From Candidatus Cryosericum hinesii (GTDB taxonomy: Bacteria > Caldisericota > Caldisericia > Cryosericales > Cryosericaceae), in the NCBI RefSeq assembly GCF_003570985.1, contig NZ_QXIW01000033.1:1-64000 (forward strand): DNA of 64,000 bases, given 5' to 3'. Position numbers and translations under genes: made by a program. Shown piece after piece: positions 56,889-64,000 of the stretch; the stretch's first letter is position 1; every line of letters starts with the position of its first letter. The notes beneath the pieces were generated by a model that was not told where the DNA came from, ran no database searches, and worked only from the letters and a program-made list of their open reading frames with translations.

Positions 56889-57866
56889 TTACTTATTGTC
56901 CTCTCTTAATGAACGTCCTGTATACTTTAGGAAAACGTCATCAAGACTTGGTCTTGATAACGTAATGTTTTGCGCTTTCAAATTGTTTGCATCAAGTAAT
57001 CTTAGCACTTCTGGCATTGCCCTATCTCCGTCTTTGATATGCAAACGAACAAAAGTTTTCTCCAAGGTTATTTTTTCTGGATGAAATTTTTCTAATAATT
57101 GTTCAGATTTGCGAGCGATATTTTCATCCGAAAAGCCAAAAACTATAATGTCGGCTCCAATACTGTTCTTTAATTCCATCGGCGTACCTTTCACTATAAT
57201 TGTTCCATCGTCGATAATCGCTATTGTATCGCAAAGATTGTCAGCTTCCTCCATATAATGCGTAGTCAAGAATATACTGACGCCATCTGCTTTCAGCTTC
57301 TTTATTTCTTCCCACATATAGACTCTGCTTTGTGGATCGAGTCCGGTAGTCGGTTCATCAAGAAGAAGTAATTGAGGCCGATGAGTCATACCAAGAGCGA
57401 CATCCAACCTGCGCTTTTGACCTCCAGAATACGTAGACGCCGGCCTGTCTGCAAAAGAGTCCATTTGAAAACGTTTTACCAATTCTTCCGCCTGCTTTTT
57501 TGCAGTTTTATCATCTATACCGTAAAGCTGTGCCTGCAAAATCAAATTCTCGTATCCTGTTGCGCCAGAATCTGTGCCACCTGCCTGACTGACATATCCA
57601 ATATTTTTCCTTATTTGACTCTGCTCTTTTTGTAGATCAAAACCCGCAACCTTAGCTTCCCCACCGGTCGGAGGCAATAATGTGGAAAGCATTTTCTGTG
57701 TCGTTGATTTACCTGCGCCATTGGGACCTAGAAAACCAAAAATTTCACCCTTCTTTACGGCTAAGTCCACACCCTTTACGGCTTCCACTTCTTTCTTCTT
57801 GCCTTTGATTTTAGAAACAAATGTTTTCTTAAGTCCCTTTGTTTCGATTACAAGTTCCTCGGTCAT
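56889..57866 (-). CDS. ABC transporter ATP-binding protein (DrrA-like)
   Basis: 325 residues from ATG 57866 (GAGGAGTGTCT; a GTG at 57872 is also possible). Walker A FLGPNGAGKSTTQKML, Q-loop GYVSQAGGT, signature YSGGQKRRLDVALG, Walker B LLLLDEPTTGLDPQSR and H-loop LTTHYMEEADNL are all present. The C-terminal 90 residues are the regulatory domain of daunorubicin-resistance-type ATPases. It pairs with the permease at 56125. Its AT-rich composition suggests transfer from a low-GC source. Confidence 0.93.
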   Translation of the reverse strand: MTEELVIETKGLKKTFVSKIKGKKKEVEAVKGVDLAVKKGEIFGFLGPNGAGKSTTQKMLSTLLPPTGGEAKVAGFDLQKEQSQIRKNIGYVSQAGGTDSGATGYENLILQAQLYGIDDKTAKKQAEELVKRFQMDSFADRPASTYSGGQKRRLDVALGMTHRPQLLLLDEPTTGLDPQSRVYMWEEIKKLKADGVSIFLTTHYMEEADNLCDTIAIIDDGTIIVKGTPMELKNSIGADIIVFGFSDENIARKSEQLLEKFHPEKITLEKTFVRLHIKDGDRAMPEVLRLLDANNLKAQNITLSRPSLDDVFLKYTGRSLREDNK

Positions 57867-57945
57867 AGACACTCCTCGGTCACATACGCTTTTTGATCAT
57901 ATGGATTATATCGTATTCCCTATCATCAATATGGTCAATCAAACG

Positions 57946-57971
57946 AAAAAACCGCCTCAATTAGAAGGTGG
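57946..57971 (-). terminator. Intrinsic terminator
   Basis: On the minus strand CCACCT (57971-57966) pairs with AGGCGG (57957-57952) with one A-C mismatch around an 8-base loop, followed by TTTTTT (57951-57946). It would end transcription from the aldolase gene before the ABC operon. Confidence 0.55.
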
Positions 57972-58119
57972 CAGTTCAAGTCTCATCCCTCTGTATCCCA
58001 AAATTGGATATAATTTACGAACAAAAATAGATAAAAACGATGCACCCGGGACAAAGAGATTCGAATCACGTGAGCCGCGCCAGACCATGCCCTGCCCATA
58101 ATTGTGTTTCAGTTTTTCA

Positions 58120-59019
58120 TCAAACCGTCGGCTTCGGGAAAAATCCCGTCTGTGTCAGGATCTTCCGGAGTGCTTCCCGGTCCGTCTCACCCAGCGGCAC
58201 CAGAGGTGAGCGGGGAGGGCCGCCGTAAAGGCCGATCATCTCCATGGCGGCCTTCAGACCGGCGATACCCCACCTTTCCGTGACCGCATTGTTGCTGTCC
58301 ATGAGAACCATCTGCAGATTCCGGGCTTCCTCCATCTTGCCGGCTTCGAAAAGCTTCTGCAGACGGGCGCATTCGTTTGGGAAGACGTTGGCCAAGGCGA
58401 GGGTGCCTCCGGTGGCGCCGAGGACGAGGCTCACGTAAAGGAAACTCGCGGAACCCGCAAAAACGGAAAAACCCTTCGGTGCATTCCGGATCATGTCTGC
58501 GATCTGGACGATATTGCCGCTGCTATCCTTGATTCCGATGATGTTTTGGTGCTTTGCAAGTTCGACGGCAAGTTTGGCAGAGATGTTGATTCCGGTATTG
58601 CGCGGCATGTTGTAGAGAATGAGCGGCAGTGGAGAGACGTTGGCTACATCTGTGTAGAAACGCGCCAGAACCGGGTCAGTCATGCTCCCTTTGTAGTAGT
58701 TCGGGGTCACGACCAAGACCGCTTCCGCTCCCGCTTCGGCGGCCTTTTCATTGAGATGGATTGTCTCCATCGTCGATTCGGCGCCGGTTCCCGCGATAAC
58801 GGGTTTTTTACCTTTGGCTCGGGTGCAGACAAATCGCATCAGTTCCACTTTTTCCTCCGAGGACAGCAGGACGAACTCCCCGTTGGAGCCCATGACTACG
58901 ATGCCCTCCAAGTCAGATTTGAGCCAGAAATCCAGATTTTTTTCTAACTTATCGTAGGCGATTTTCCCACCTGCAAACGGCGTTGCGATGGGTGCATAAA
59001 TTCCGTGAAGTTTAAACAT
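58120..59019 (-). CDS. DHDPS/NAL-family aldolase (DapA-like)
   Basis: 299 residues, AAAAGGAGGATTCTCCG before the ATG. A TIM-barrel Schiff-base aldolase: VVMGSNGEFVLLSSEEKVEL, PVIAGTGAESTMETIHLNEK, the Tyr motif VVTPNYYKGSMTDP and the lysine NIIGIKDSSGNIVQIADM. Family members include dihydrodipicolinate synthase, N-acetylneuraminate lyase and sugar-acid aldolases. With no neighbouring lysine genes the substrate cannot be fixed, so I do not assign dapA. Confidence 0.9.
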   Translation of the reverse strand: MFKLHGIYAPIATPFAGGKIAYDKLEKNLDFWLKSDLEGIVVMGSNGEFVLLSSEEKVELMRFVCTRAKGKKPVIAGTGAESTMETIHLNEKAAEAGAEAVLVVTPNYYKGSMTDPVLARFYTDVANVSPLPLILYNMPRNTGINISAKLAVELAKHQNIIGIKDSSGNIVQIADMIRNAPKGFSVFAGSASFLYVSLVLGATGGTLALANVFPNECARLQKLFEAGKMEEARNLQMVLMDSNNAVTERWGIAGLKAAMEMIGLYGGPPRSPLVPLGETDREALRKILTQTGFFPKPTV

Positions 59020-59363
59020 CGGAGAATCCTCCTTTTCCTACCAGCATATCGGTAGGGAACAAATGGCTGAATGACGTTGACACTGCCCTGAAGACCGCAA
59101 AGATTGAATTGATCTTGTGTAGCCAAGACTCAGCCAAGTGGCCATGGAGCAACTTCGAGGCTGGCATGGGGACACCTCTAGATTAGCTACGACATTAACT
59201 ATGTCCCCGTTACCACTATAAACATAAATCACGAAATTCCCCTCATAATCCCCAAGTGTTGTTGCCCATGTTAACATCCATTCATCTGAATCCGGACTAG
59301 ACACCCCACCAAACCGTGGGATAATTATTAAAATAGAAAGTTCAAATTGAGGAGATTATTGGG
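59020..59363. other. Intergenic gap with a possible gene fragment
   Basis: A minus-strand frame (59304-59038) reads DEWMLTWATTLGDYEGNFVI, then YVYSGNGDIVNVVANLEV. That looks like a piece of an exported beta-rich protein, but it is followed by unrelated residues. It may be the remains of a gene lost at this junction. The ABC exporter's ribosome site (GAGGAGATTATTGGG) is at the right end. Confidence 0.35.
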
Positions 59364-61313
59364 ATGCCAATTCAGGGGGGACCAGTTCGCGGGGGGTCAT
59401 TTTACGGGGGCATGCGGAGCATTATCAATTCCCCCGATGAAAAACCAAGAATCACACGGCAACTGCTTAAACGGGTGCTCTACTACGCCAAACCCTACCG
59501 CTGGCTCATCGGCGGTATGCTGCTGCTGGTCTTGGTCAACACGGGTTTGATGCTGCTGACACCGCTCATCTTGCGTGACTTGATTGACAACACCATCCCG
59601 GCCCGGAACATTCATAGGTTGATACTACTGGCCATGGCACTGCTTCTGATCCCAGCCTTGACTGGTGCAATCAACGTGGCCCAGCGGCGCATAAATGCGC
59701 GCGTTGGTGAGGGCGTAACGTATGATTTGCGCCTGGCACTCTATGCTCGTTTGCAACGTATGTCGCTGCGCTTCTTTACCAACACCAAAGTCGGCGAGCT
59801 CATGAGCCGTCTCAACAACGATGTTGTGGGAGCACAAGATGCCATCAGCAGCACTATTGTCAGTATGGTCACCCAGACCATCCAGGCAGCGGCGGTATTG
59901 ACGATCATGCTGACACTCGAATGGCGGTTGACGTTGATCAGTGTGGCTATTCTGCCTTTGTTCATTTTAGCGGTGCGCCTGTTGGGCACCCGCCTGCGCG
60001 ACATTGCCCGCAGACAGATGGAAGCCAACGCACAGATGAACGCCATGATGAACGAGACACTCAATATTGGCGGTGCACTGCTTGTAAAGCTGTTTGGTCG
60101 GCAGCAGTTGGAGGTTACCCGTTTTGGCCAACGGGCAACGCAGGTGCGTGACCTGGACGTGCAGCGGACATTTACCGGATCGATCTTTATAGGAATTATC
60201 GCTCTGATCAGTGCGGTGGGCACCGCCCTGGTTTATGGGCTGGGTGGCTATTTTGTCATCCAGGGTGCTTTCACGATCGGAACAATTGTGGCCTTTGGAG
60301 CCTATCTGAGCTACCTGTATAGTGCGCTGCAAGGGCTTTCAAATGCGCCTGTGGACTTTGCCACCTCGATGGTCAGCTTTGAGCGTGTGTTTGAAGTGAT
60401 CGACCTGCCTGTCGATATAGCCGAGAAATCAGGTGCAGTAGCACTCCAAAACATCCAAGGTGAGATTGTTTTTGACAATGTCTCTTTCAAGTACGAAGCC
60501 GGCGATGAAAAGTTGCTCGCTGATGTCCACCGCTATGGCAGTATGGACAACGTCACAGCGGTCCTCTCGAGAGCACGGACAAGCGCAGAGGATGAGGAGA
60601 TTGCCTCGCGCAGTCAGGCGCGCAGTATTGCGTTAGAAAACGTCAGTTTCAGGGCTGCACCGGGGCAGCTTGTTGCACTTGTGGGGCCGAGTGGCGCAGG
60701 TAAAACGACCCTCACGTATCTCATCCCCCGCCTCTATGATCCAATTGCCGGGGTCATTCGCATTGATGGTCACGATCTACGTGACTTGACACTCGAATCA
60801 CTCTCGGCACAAATCGGCATGGTCACCCAGGAAACATATTTGTTCCACGATACCATCCGCACCAACCTGCAATACGCCCGGCTAAATGCAAGTCAGCAAG
60901 AACTCGAGACCGCCTGTCGGGTCGCGAATATCTACGAATTTATCCATGCGTTGCCAGAAGGGTACGATACGATCGTAGGCGAGCGCGGTTATCGCCTGAG
61001 CGGTGGCGAGAAGCAACGGATTGCATTGGCGCGTGTGATACTCAAGAATCCGCGCATTCTGGTATTGGATGAAGCCACCAGCAGCTTGGACAGCGAATCT
61101 GAAGCTCTGATTCAGGATGCACTTGGTTCTGTGATGGCACAACGCACCAGCATAGTCATCGCCCACCGGCTGAGCACCATCCTGGCTGCAGACCTGATTC
61201 TGGTCATGGATCGGGGGAGAATTGTGGAGAGTGGCAATCACGCCACGTTACTGGCGCAGGGTGGGCTGTATGCGGGCCTGTACGAGACGCAGTTCCGAAA
61301 AAGCTCTCAGTAA
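59364..61313 (+). CDS. ABC exporter (membrane domain fused to ATPase)
   Basis: 649 residues. Six-helix membrane domain (about 40-350: LIGGMLLLVLVNTGLMLLTP, LTIMLTLEWRLTLISVAILP, TIVAFGAYLSYLYSALQGLS), then an ATPase domain with Walker A VGPSGAGKTTLTYLIPRL, signature YRLSGGEKQRIALARVIL, Walker B ILVLDEATSSLDSESE and H-loop VIAHRLSTIL. The start of the ATPase domain appears twice (FDNVSFKYEAG and LENVSFRAAPG) with about 45 extra residues between. It probably works as a homodimer exporting lipids or drugs. Confidence 0.93.
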   Translation: MPIQGGPVRGGSFYGGMRSIINSPDEKPRITRQLLKRVLYYAKPYRWLIGGMLLLVLVNTGLMLLTPLILRDLIDNTIPARNIHRLILLAMALLLIPALTGAINVAQRRINARVGEGVTYDLRLALYARLQRMSLRFFTNTKVGELMSRLNNDVVGAQDAISSTIVSMVTQTIQAAAVLTIMLTLEWRLTLISVAILPLFILAVRLLGTRLRDIARRQMEANAQMNAMMNETLNIGGALLVKLFGRQQLEVTRFGQRATQVRDLDVQRTFTGSIFIGIIALISAVGTALVYGLGGYFVIQGAFTIGTIVAFGAYLSYLYSALQGLSNAPVDFATSMVSFERVFEVIDLPVDIAEKSGAVALQNIQGEIVFDNVSFKYEAGDEKLLADVHRYGSMDNVTAVLSRARTSAEDEEIASRSQARSIALENVSFRAAPGQLVALVGPSGAGKTTLTYLIPRLYDPIAGVIRIDGHDLRDLTLESLSAQIGMVTQETYLFHDTIRTNLQYARLNASQQELETACRVANIYEFIHALPEGYDTIVGERGYRLSGGEKQRIALARVILKNPRILVLDEATSSLDSESEALIQDALGSVMAQRTSIVIAHRLSTILAADLILVMDRGRIVESGNHATLLAQGGLYAGLYETQFRKSSQ

Positions 61314-61332
61314 AGACGTTTATTCGATGACG

Positions 61333-62238
61333 TTATGCCTTTTCTTTAGGAACCAAAACCCTGATCGCCTCTGGAATGATCTTGATATGAAGAGGCATTT
61401 CTTTTAATACTTCGCCATCATATTGAATCGTTTGTTTGGGGCTTGAGGAAACGCTGATGTCTTTGCCTTGCCAGTGCTCCACTAATTCAAAATTGTCCGG
61501 ACGTTCCCGTTTAAGCAAGGTGACAGCCATAAGTTTAAGCAGACTGAGATTCGCTTCTCGTACGACAACAACATCCAAGAGCCCATCGCTGACGTCTATG
61601 TGCTTATCGTAAGAAATGTTGCTGAACCCGAGATTCCCCGTATTGGTAACAATACATGTCAGACCTTGAACTTCGTGCTTTTGTCCATCGATTTCCAGAT
61701 GGTAGACGGCCTTCTTGGCTTTCTTTAGTGCCGCGGCCGCTGAAAGAAAATAGGCGAAGAAACCAATTCTATTTTTGGTCTCACGATCCGCACCCTCAAT
61801 CAAATCCGCACCAAAACCAAGACTTACTCCTAGAATGAAATAGTGGCCACTAAACTGCCCCACATCAATGGTTTTCATTGTCAACGGAACTTGACTCATG
61901 AGTGCACAGGCTTCTTTAAGATCCTGGGGTATGCCAAGTTCCTTGGCCATGATATTCGCCGATCCTCCCGGTAAAATAACCAAGGGGACCCCTGATCCCA
62001 TCAGGCCACTGATTGCTTCCATGAGTGTGCCGTCGCCGCCGAAAACAGCAAGGGCATCTACTCCTTCTTTGACAGCAGCCTTGGCAAACTTGATCGCCTC
62101 GCCCGCTTCGTGGGTAATTGATGCATGCCACTTAATGCCAGCTTCTTTCATGGACAGATTGAGAACAGGCAAAACAGATTCTCCCCTTCCAGCGGCTGGA
62201 TTAATAATAACGCGGATATTGCCTATTTTCTTCTCCAT
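61333..62238 (-). CDS. YegS/diacylglycerol kinase family lipid kinase
   Basis: 301 residues. VIINPAAGRGESVLPVLN, ALAVFGGDGTLMEAISGLMG and VILPGGSANIMAKELGIP are the nucleotide-binding motifs of the DAGK catalytic domain. The C-terminal half forms the lipid-binding beta sandwich. It phosphorylates diacylglycerol or a related lipid. It converges on the ABC exporter with 19 bases between stops. Confidence 0.92.
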   Translation of the reverse strand: MEKKIGNIRVIINPAAGRGESVLPVLNLSMKEAGIKWHASITHEAGEAIKFAKAAVKEGVDALAVFGGDGTLMEAISGLMGSGVPLVILPGGSANIMAKELGIPQDLKEACALMSQVPLTMKTIDVGQFSGHYFILGVSLGFGADLIEGADRETKNRIGFFAYFLSAAAALKKAKKAVYHLEIDGQKHEVQGLTCIVTNTGNLGFSNISYDKHIDVSDGLLDVVVVREANLSLLKLMAVTLLKRERPDNFELVEHWQGKDISVSSSPKQTIQYDGEVLKEMPLHIKIIPEAIRVLVPKEKA

Positions 62239-62599
62239 AGCAACTTTTATTCTGACCCTATTCTACTACTGTGTCAATTTTACTCTTTCGACACTTATAG
62301 CAATGTTCTTACAAGGAGAGGGAGGAATCCATGGGGAAGGTATATTCAGTTTTGAGTGCCAACTACATGGCGGAATAGTCAGGGTTTACTATGGGTGGAA
62401 GAAACTCAGAATTGGCAAGTGTTTGAACCAGATGCTCCTGCAATGCCACATAGGACAGAGGAATAGCAGAAAATGCAAACTGCCCGTACCGAGATGGTTG
62501 TTCGATTTTCGGTTGTCGGTGCTTTCAAATAGTCGCATAATGGCAATGCGTCAAGATGATCCAAAACACAAAATACTGAAGAACAGGGAAGGTGAATCT

Positions 62600-63655
62600 A
62601 TGAATCACTCATTACCCGACAGCGAAATATTGTATTCGGCGTTGGTCAACAGAGACAGCAATTTCGAGGGGATATTCGTGGTTGGAGTCAAAACCACGGG
62701 AATATTTTGCCGTCCCACTTGCACTGCGCGAAAACCAAAGCGTGCAAACGTCGAGTTCTTTGCTTCGGCGCATGACGCGCTCCTGGCTGGGTATAGACCA
62801 TGCAAGGTTTGTACTCCCCTGGAATATAAAGGGGCTGCCCCTGACTGGCTTAAACCACTGTTGACCGAAATTAATGACAATCCATTGATCAGACTAAGGG
62901 ATAGTGACTTGCGGGCAAGGGGTTTAGATCCCAGCCGCGTCAGTTACTGGTTCAAGAGACATCATGAAATGACTTTCCAGGCATATTTGCGCGCCTTGAG
63001 GATCGGGCAAGCGTTTGGACGAATCAAGCATGGAGAAAGCGTTACCAGAACGGCTCTTGAGTCTGGTTATGAATCGTTGAGTGGTTTTGCAGATTCGTTC
63101 AAGAGAACGGCCGGCTTTTCTCCGAACAAGAGCCAGGAGAGTCAGCTCATTGTGACAACAAGGATCTTGACACCTTTAGGGCCAATGCTGGCAGGGGCTA
63201 CCGATGATGGAATCTGCCTATTGGAATTTGTCGACAGAAGAATGCTGGAGACCCAATTGAAGAGATTGAGCAAGTTGCTGAACGCCGAATGTGCTCCTGG
63301 TTTCTGCAAACACTTTGACAAGTTGAGCAGTGAATTGGAAGAGTATTTTTCTGGAAAGAGAAGAGAATTTGATGTTCCCCTGGTGCTGCCAGGAACACCA
63401 TTTCAGCAAAGAGTATGGACCGCATTGCAGACGATACCGTACGGTTCAACGCGTTCTTACAAAGAACAGGCCGAAACCATAGGTCTTCCCAATGCGGTCC
63501 GGGCAGTTGCAAGGGCGAATGGCGATAATCGAATAGCCATCATCATTCCGTGTCACAGAGTCATTGGGGCAGACGGTAACCTCACCGGCTATGGTGGTGG
63601 GTTGTGGCGCAAGCGATACCTGTTGAATCTCGAATCCAGTCATGGCCCAAGATAG
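62600..63655 (+). CDS. Ada-type alkylation repair protein (Ada N-domain, AraC-like HTH, MGMT)
   Basis: 351 residues from ATG 62600 (GGGAAGGTG upstream). Residues 1-75 are the zinc-binding Ada domain: VGVKTTGIFCRPTCTARKPK and AGYRPCKVCTPLEY, with the methyl-accepting Cys. An AraC-type HTH region follows (SYWFKRHHEMTFQAYLRALR, ALESGYESLSGFADSFKR). The C-terminal O6-methylguanine transferase has AVARANGDNRIAIIIPCHRV with the PCHR acceptor Cys. It repairs methyl adducts and probably controls its own transcription. The open frame runs far upstream, but the leader (62239-62599) shows no protein features. Confidence 0.93.
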   Translation: MNHSLPDSEILYSALVNRDSNFEGIFVVGVKTTGIFCRPTCTARKPKRANVEFFASAHDALLAGYRPCKVCTPLEYKGAAPDWLKPLLTEINDNPLIRLRDSDLRARGLDPSRVSYWFKRHHEMTFQAYLRALRIGQAFGRIKHGESVTRTALESGYESLSGFADSFKRTAGFSPNKSQESQLIVTTRILTPLGPMLAGATDDGICLLEFVDRRMLETQLKRLSKLLNAECAPGFCKHFDKLSSELEEYFSGKRREFDVPLVLPGTPFQQRVWTALQTIPYGSTRSYKEQAETIGLPNAVRAVARANGDNRIAIIIPCHRVIGADGNLTGYGGGLWRKRYLLNLESSHGPR

Positions 63656-63844
63656 GACCTCTGGGCGGCTAACACCGCATGCACCAAACTTTCTCTGTCG
63701 CACTTCACAGGTGGCAGACTGCGAGTAGTCCACTTTCTTGGAAAAATGCTAGACTCATCTTGACATGCAGCTGCGATACATGCAATCTGGGTAAACCAAC
63801 TGTAAGCTAACAGCGTCCTGGCTACTCGAACCGGAGGTGAGGGT

Positions 63845-64000
63845 GTGAGTATCGTGTTTAATGAAATTCTCTTAGGTATCAAGAGATCAATTGGCTTACT
63901 GAGCCGAAGAGAAAAGAGAAGCCTCTGTATTGCAACCTTCCTAATGCTCATAACGGGTATCCTGACCAATGGCCCTGCAGTTATTTTAGGAAAACTCGTG
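63845..64000 (+). CDS. N-terminus of a probable ABC exporter, cut by window end
   Basis: A GTG at 63845, preceded by CCGGAGGTGAGG, opens 52 codons to the window edge. A charged stretch (LLSRREKRSLC) leads into a hydrophobic helix (IATFLMLITGILTNGPAVIL). This is the usual beginning of fused ABC exporters, and the gene lies near other transport genes. The identification rests on 52 residues only. Confidence 0.5.
   Translation, partial: MSIVFNEILLGIKRSIGLLSRREKRSLCIATFLMLITGILTNGPAVILGKLV

Noticed and set aside
57961-58080. tRNA-like stretches (GTTCAAGTC, ATTCGAATC)
   Set aside because: The bases around the T-loop-like sequences cannot form a T stem, and no acceptor, D or anticodon arms are found on either strand.
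61898-62599. N-terminal extension of the Ada protein
   Set aside because: The frame is open for 234 codons upstream, but that part is antisense to the lipid kinase or non-coding, and the ribosome site lies at 62600.
1-64000. CRISPR arrays
   Set aside because: No set of regularly spaced short repeats was seen. The only repeats are the leader modules, the recombinase end and the intragenic 89-bp repeat.

Overview
The window is bacterial chromosomal DNA of moderately high GC, with short leaders, Shine-Dalgarno starts of the GGAGG type, many ATGA/TGATG gene overlaps and promoters ending in TATACT. The secreted protein at 43.3-46.2 kb (sialidase-like beta-propeller repeats, InlB-type repeats and a copper-amine-oxidase-like stalk domain) and the lipoproteins suggest a Caldisericota- or Clostridia-like organism. 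That taxonomic guess is weak. The right flank is a patchwork whose base composition differs from gene to gene.

About 50 kb (roughly 0.5-52.6 kb) looks like one integrated accessory island. A large serine recombinase sits at the left end. A diverged copy of about 140 bp of that recombinase's 3' end lies at 52.5-52.6 kb, so the island is bracketed by recombinase sequence. Next to the recombinase come a chain of tiny overlapping genes, a prim-pol replication protein, DnaA boxes and a BRO-type antirepressor, which is a plasmid- or phage-like replication and regulation module.

The island carries many probable defence genes. The centrepiece is a type 4 BREX operon at 15.9-27.7 kb: brxP (PAPS-reductase-like with ferredoxin clusters), two extra genes related to the DUF4007-like tail of BrxP, then brxC, pglZ and a short brxL. 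There is no PglX methyltransferase. Other candidates are a TPR / HExxH peptidase / nuclease-helicase operon (29-31.5 kb), a CBS-HEPN fusion (38.7 kb), a propeller lipoprotein with a J-domain partner (40-43 kb), an EVE-HNH four-gene operon (46.6-49.9 kb) and an AAA ATPase / PIN-like pair (50-52 kb). An Nmad3 gene is broken (about 12 kb) and an EVE-HNH N-terminus survives as a remnant (39.5 kb).

The least expected signal is a set of near-identical promoter-plus-leader modules on the minus strand at 10.3, 34.1 and 38.5 kb. Each has TTGACA-N16-TATnnT, an RNA that matches the core of the SAM-II riboswitch (GAUUUA ... CUUGC ... GCUAAA between P1 strands, with a possible pseudoknot), and then a hairpin. 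The 10.3 kb locus carries two aptamers in tandem. The three leaders head operons of unknown proteins, several of them zinc-binding, including a cluster with DnaJ-type CxxCxGxG fingers but no J domain. This suggests a SAM-responsive regulon inside a mobile defence island.

From 52.7 kb rightwards there are ordinary genes: DUF1801 protein, aldo/keto reductase, metallo-beta-lactamase-fold hydrolase, an unknown protein, a DrrAB-type ABC transporter, a DHDPS-family aldolase, an ABC exporter, a YegS/diacylglycerol kinase, an Ada-type DNA repair protein and the start of a further membrane protein.
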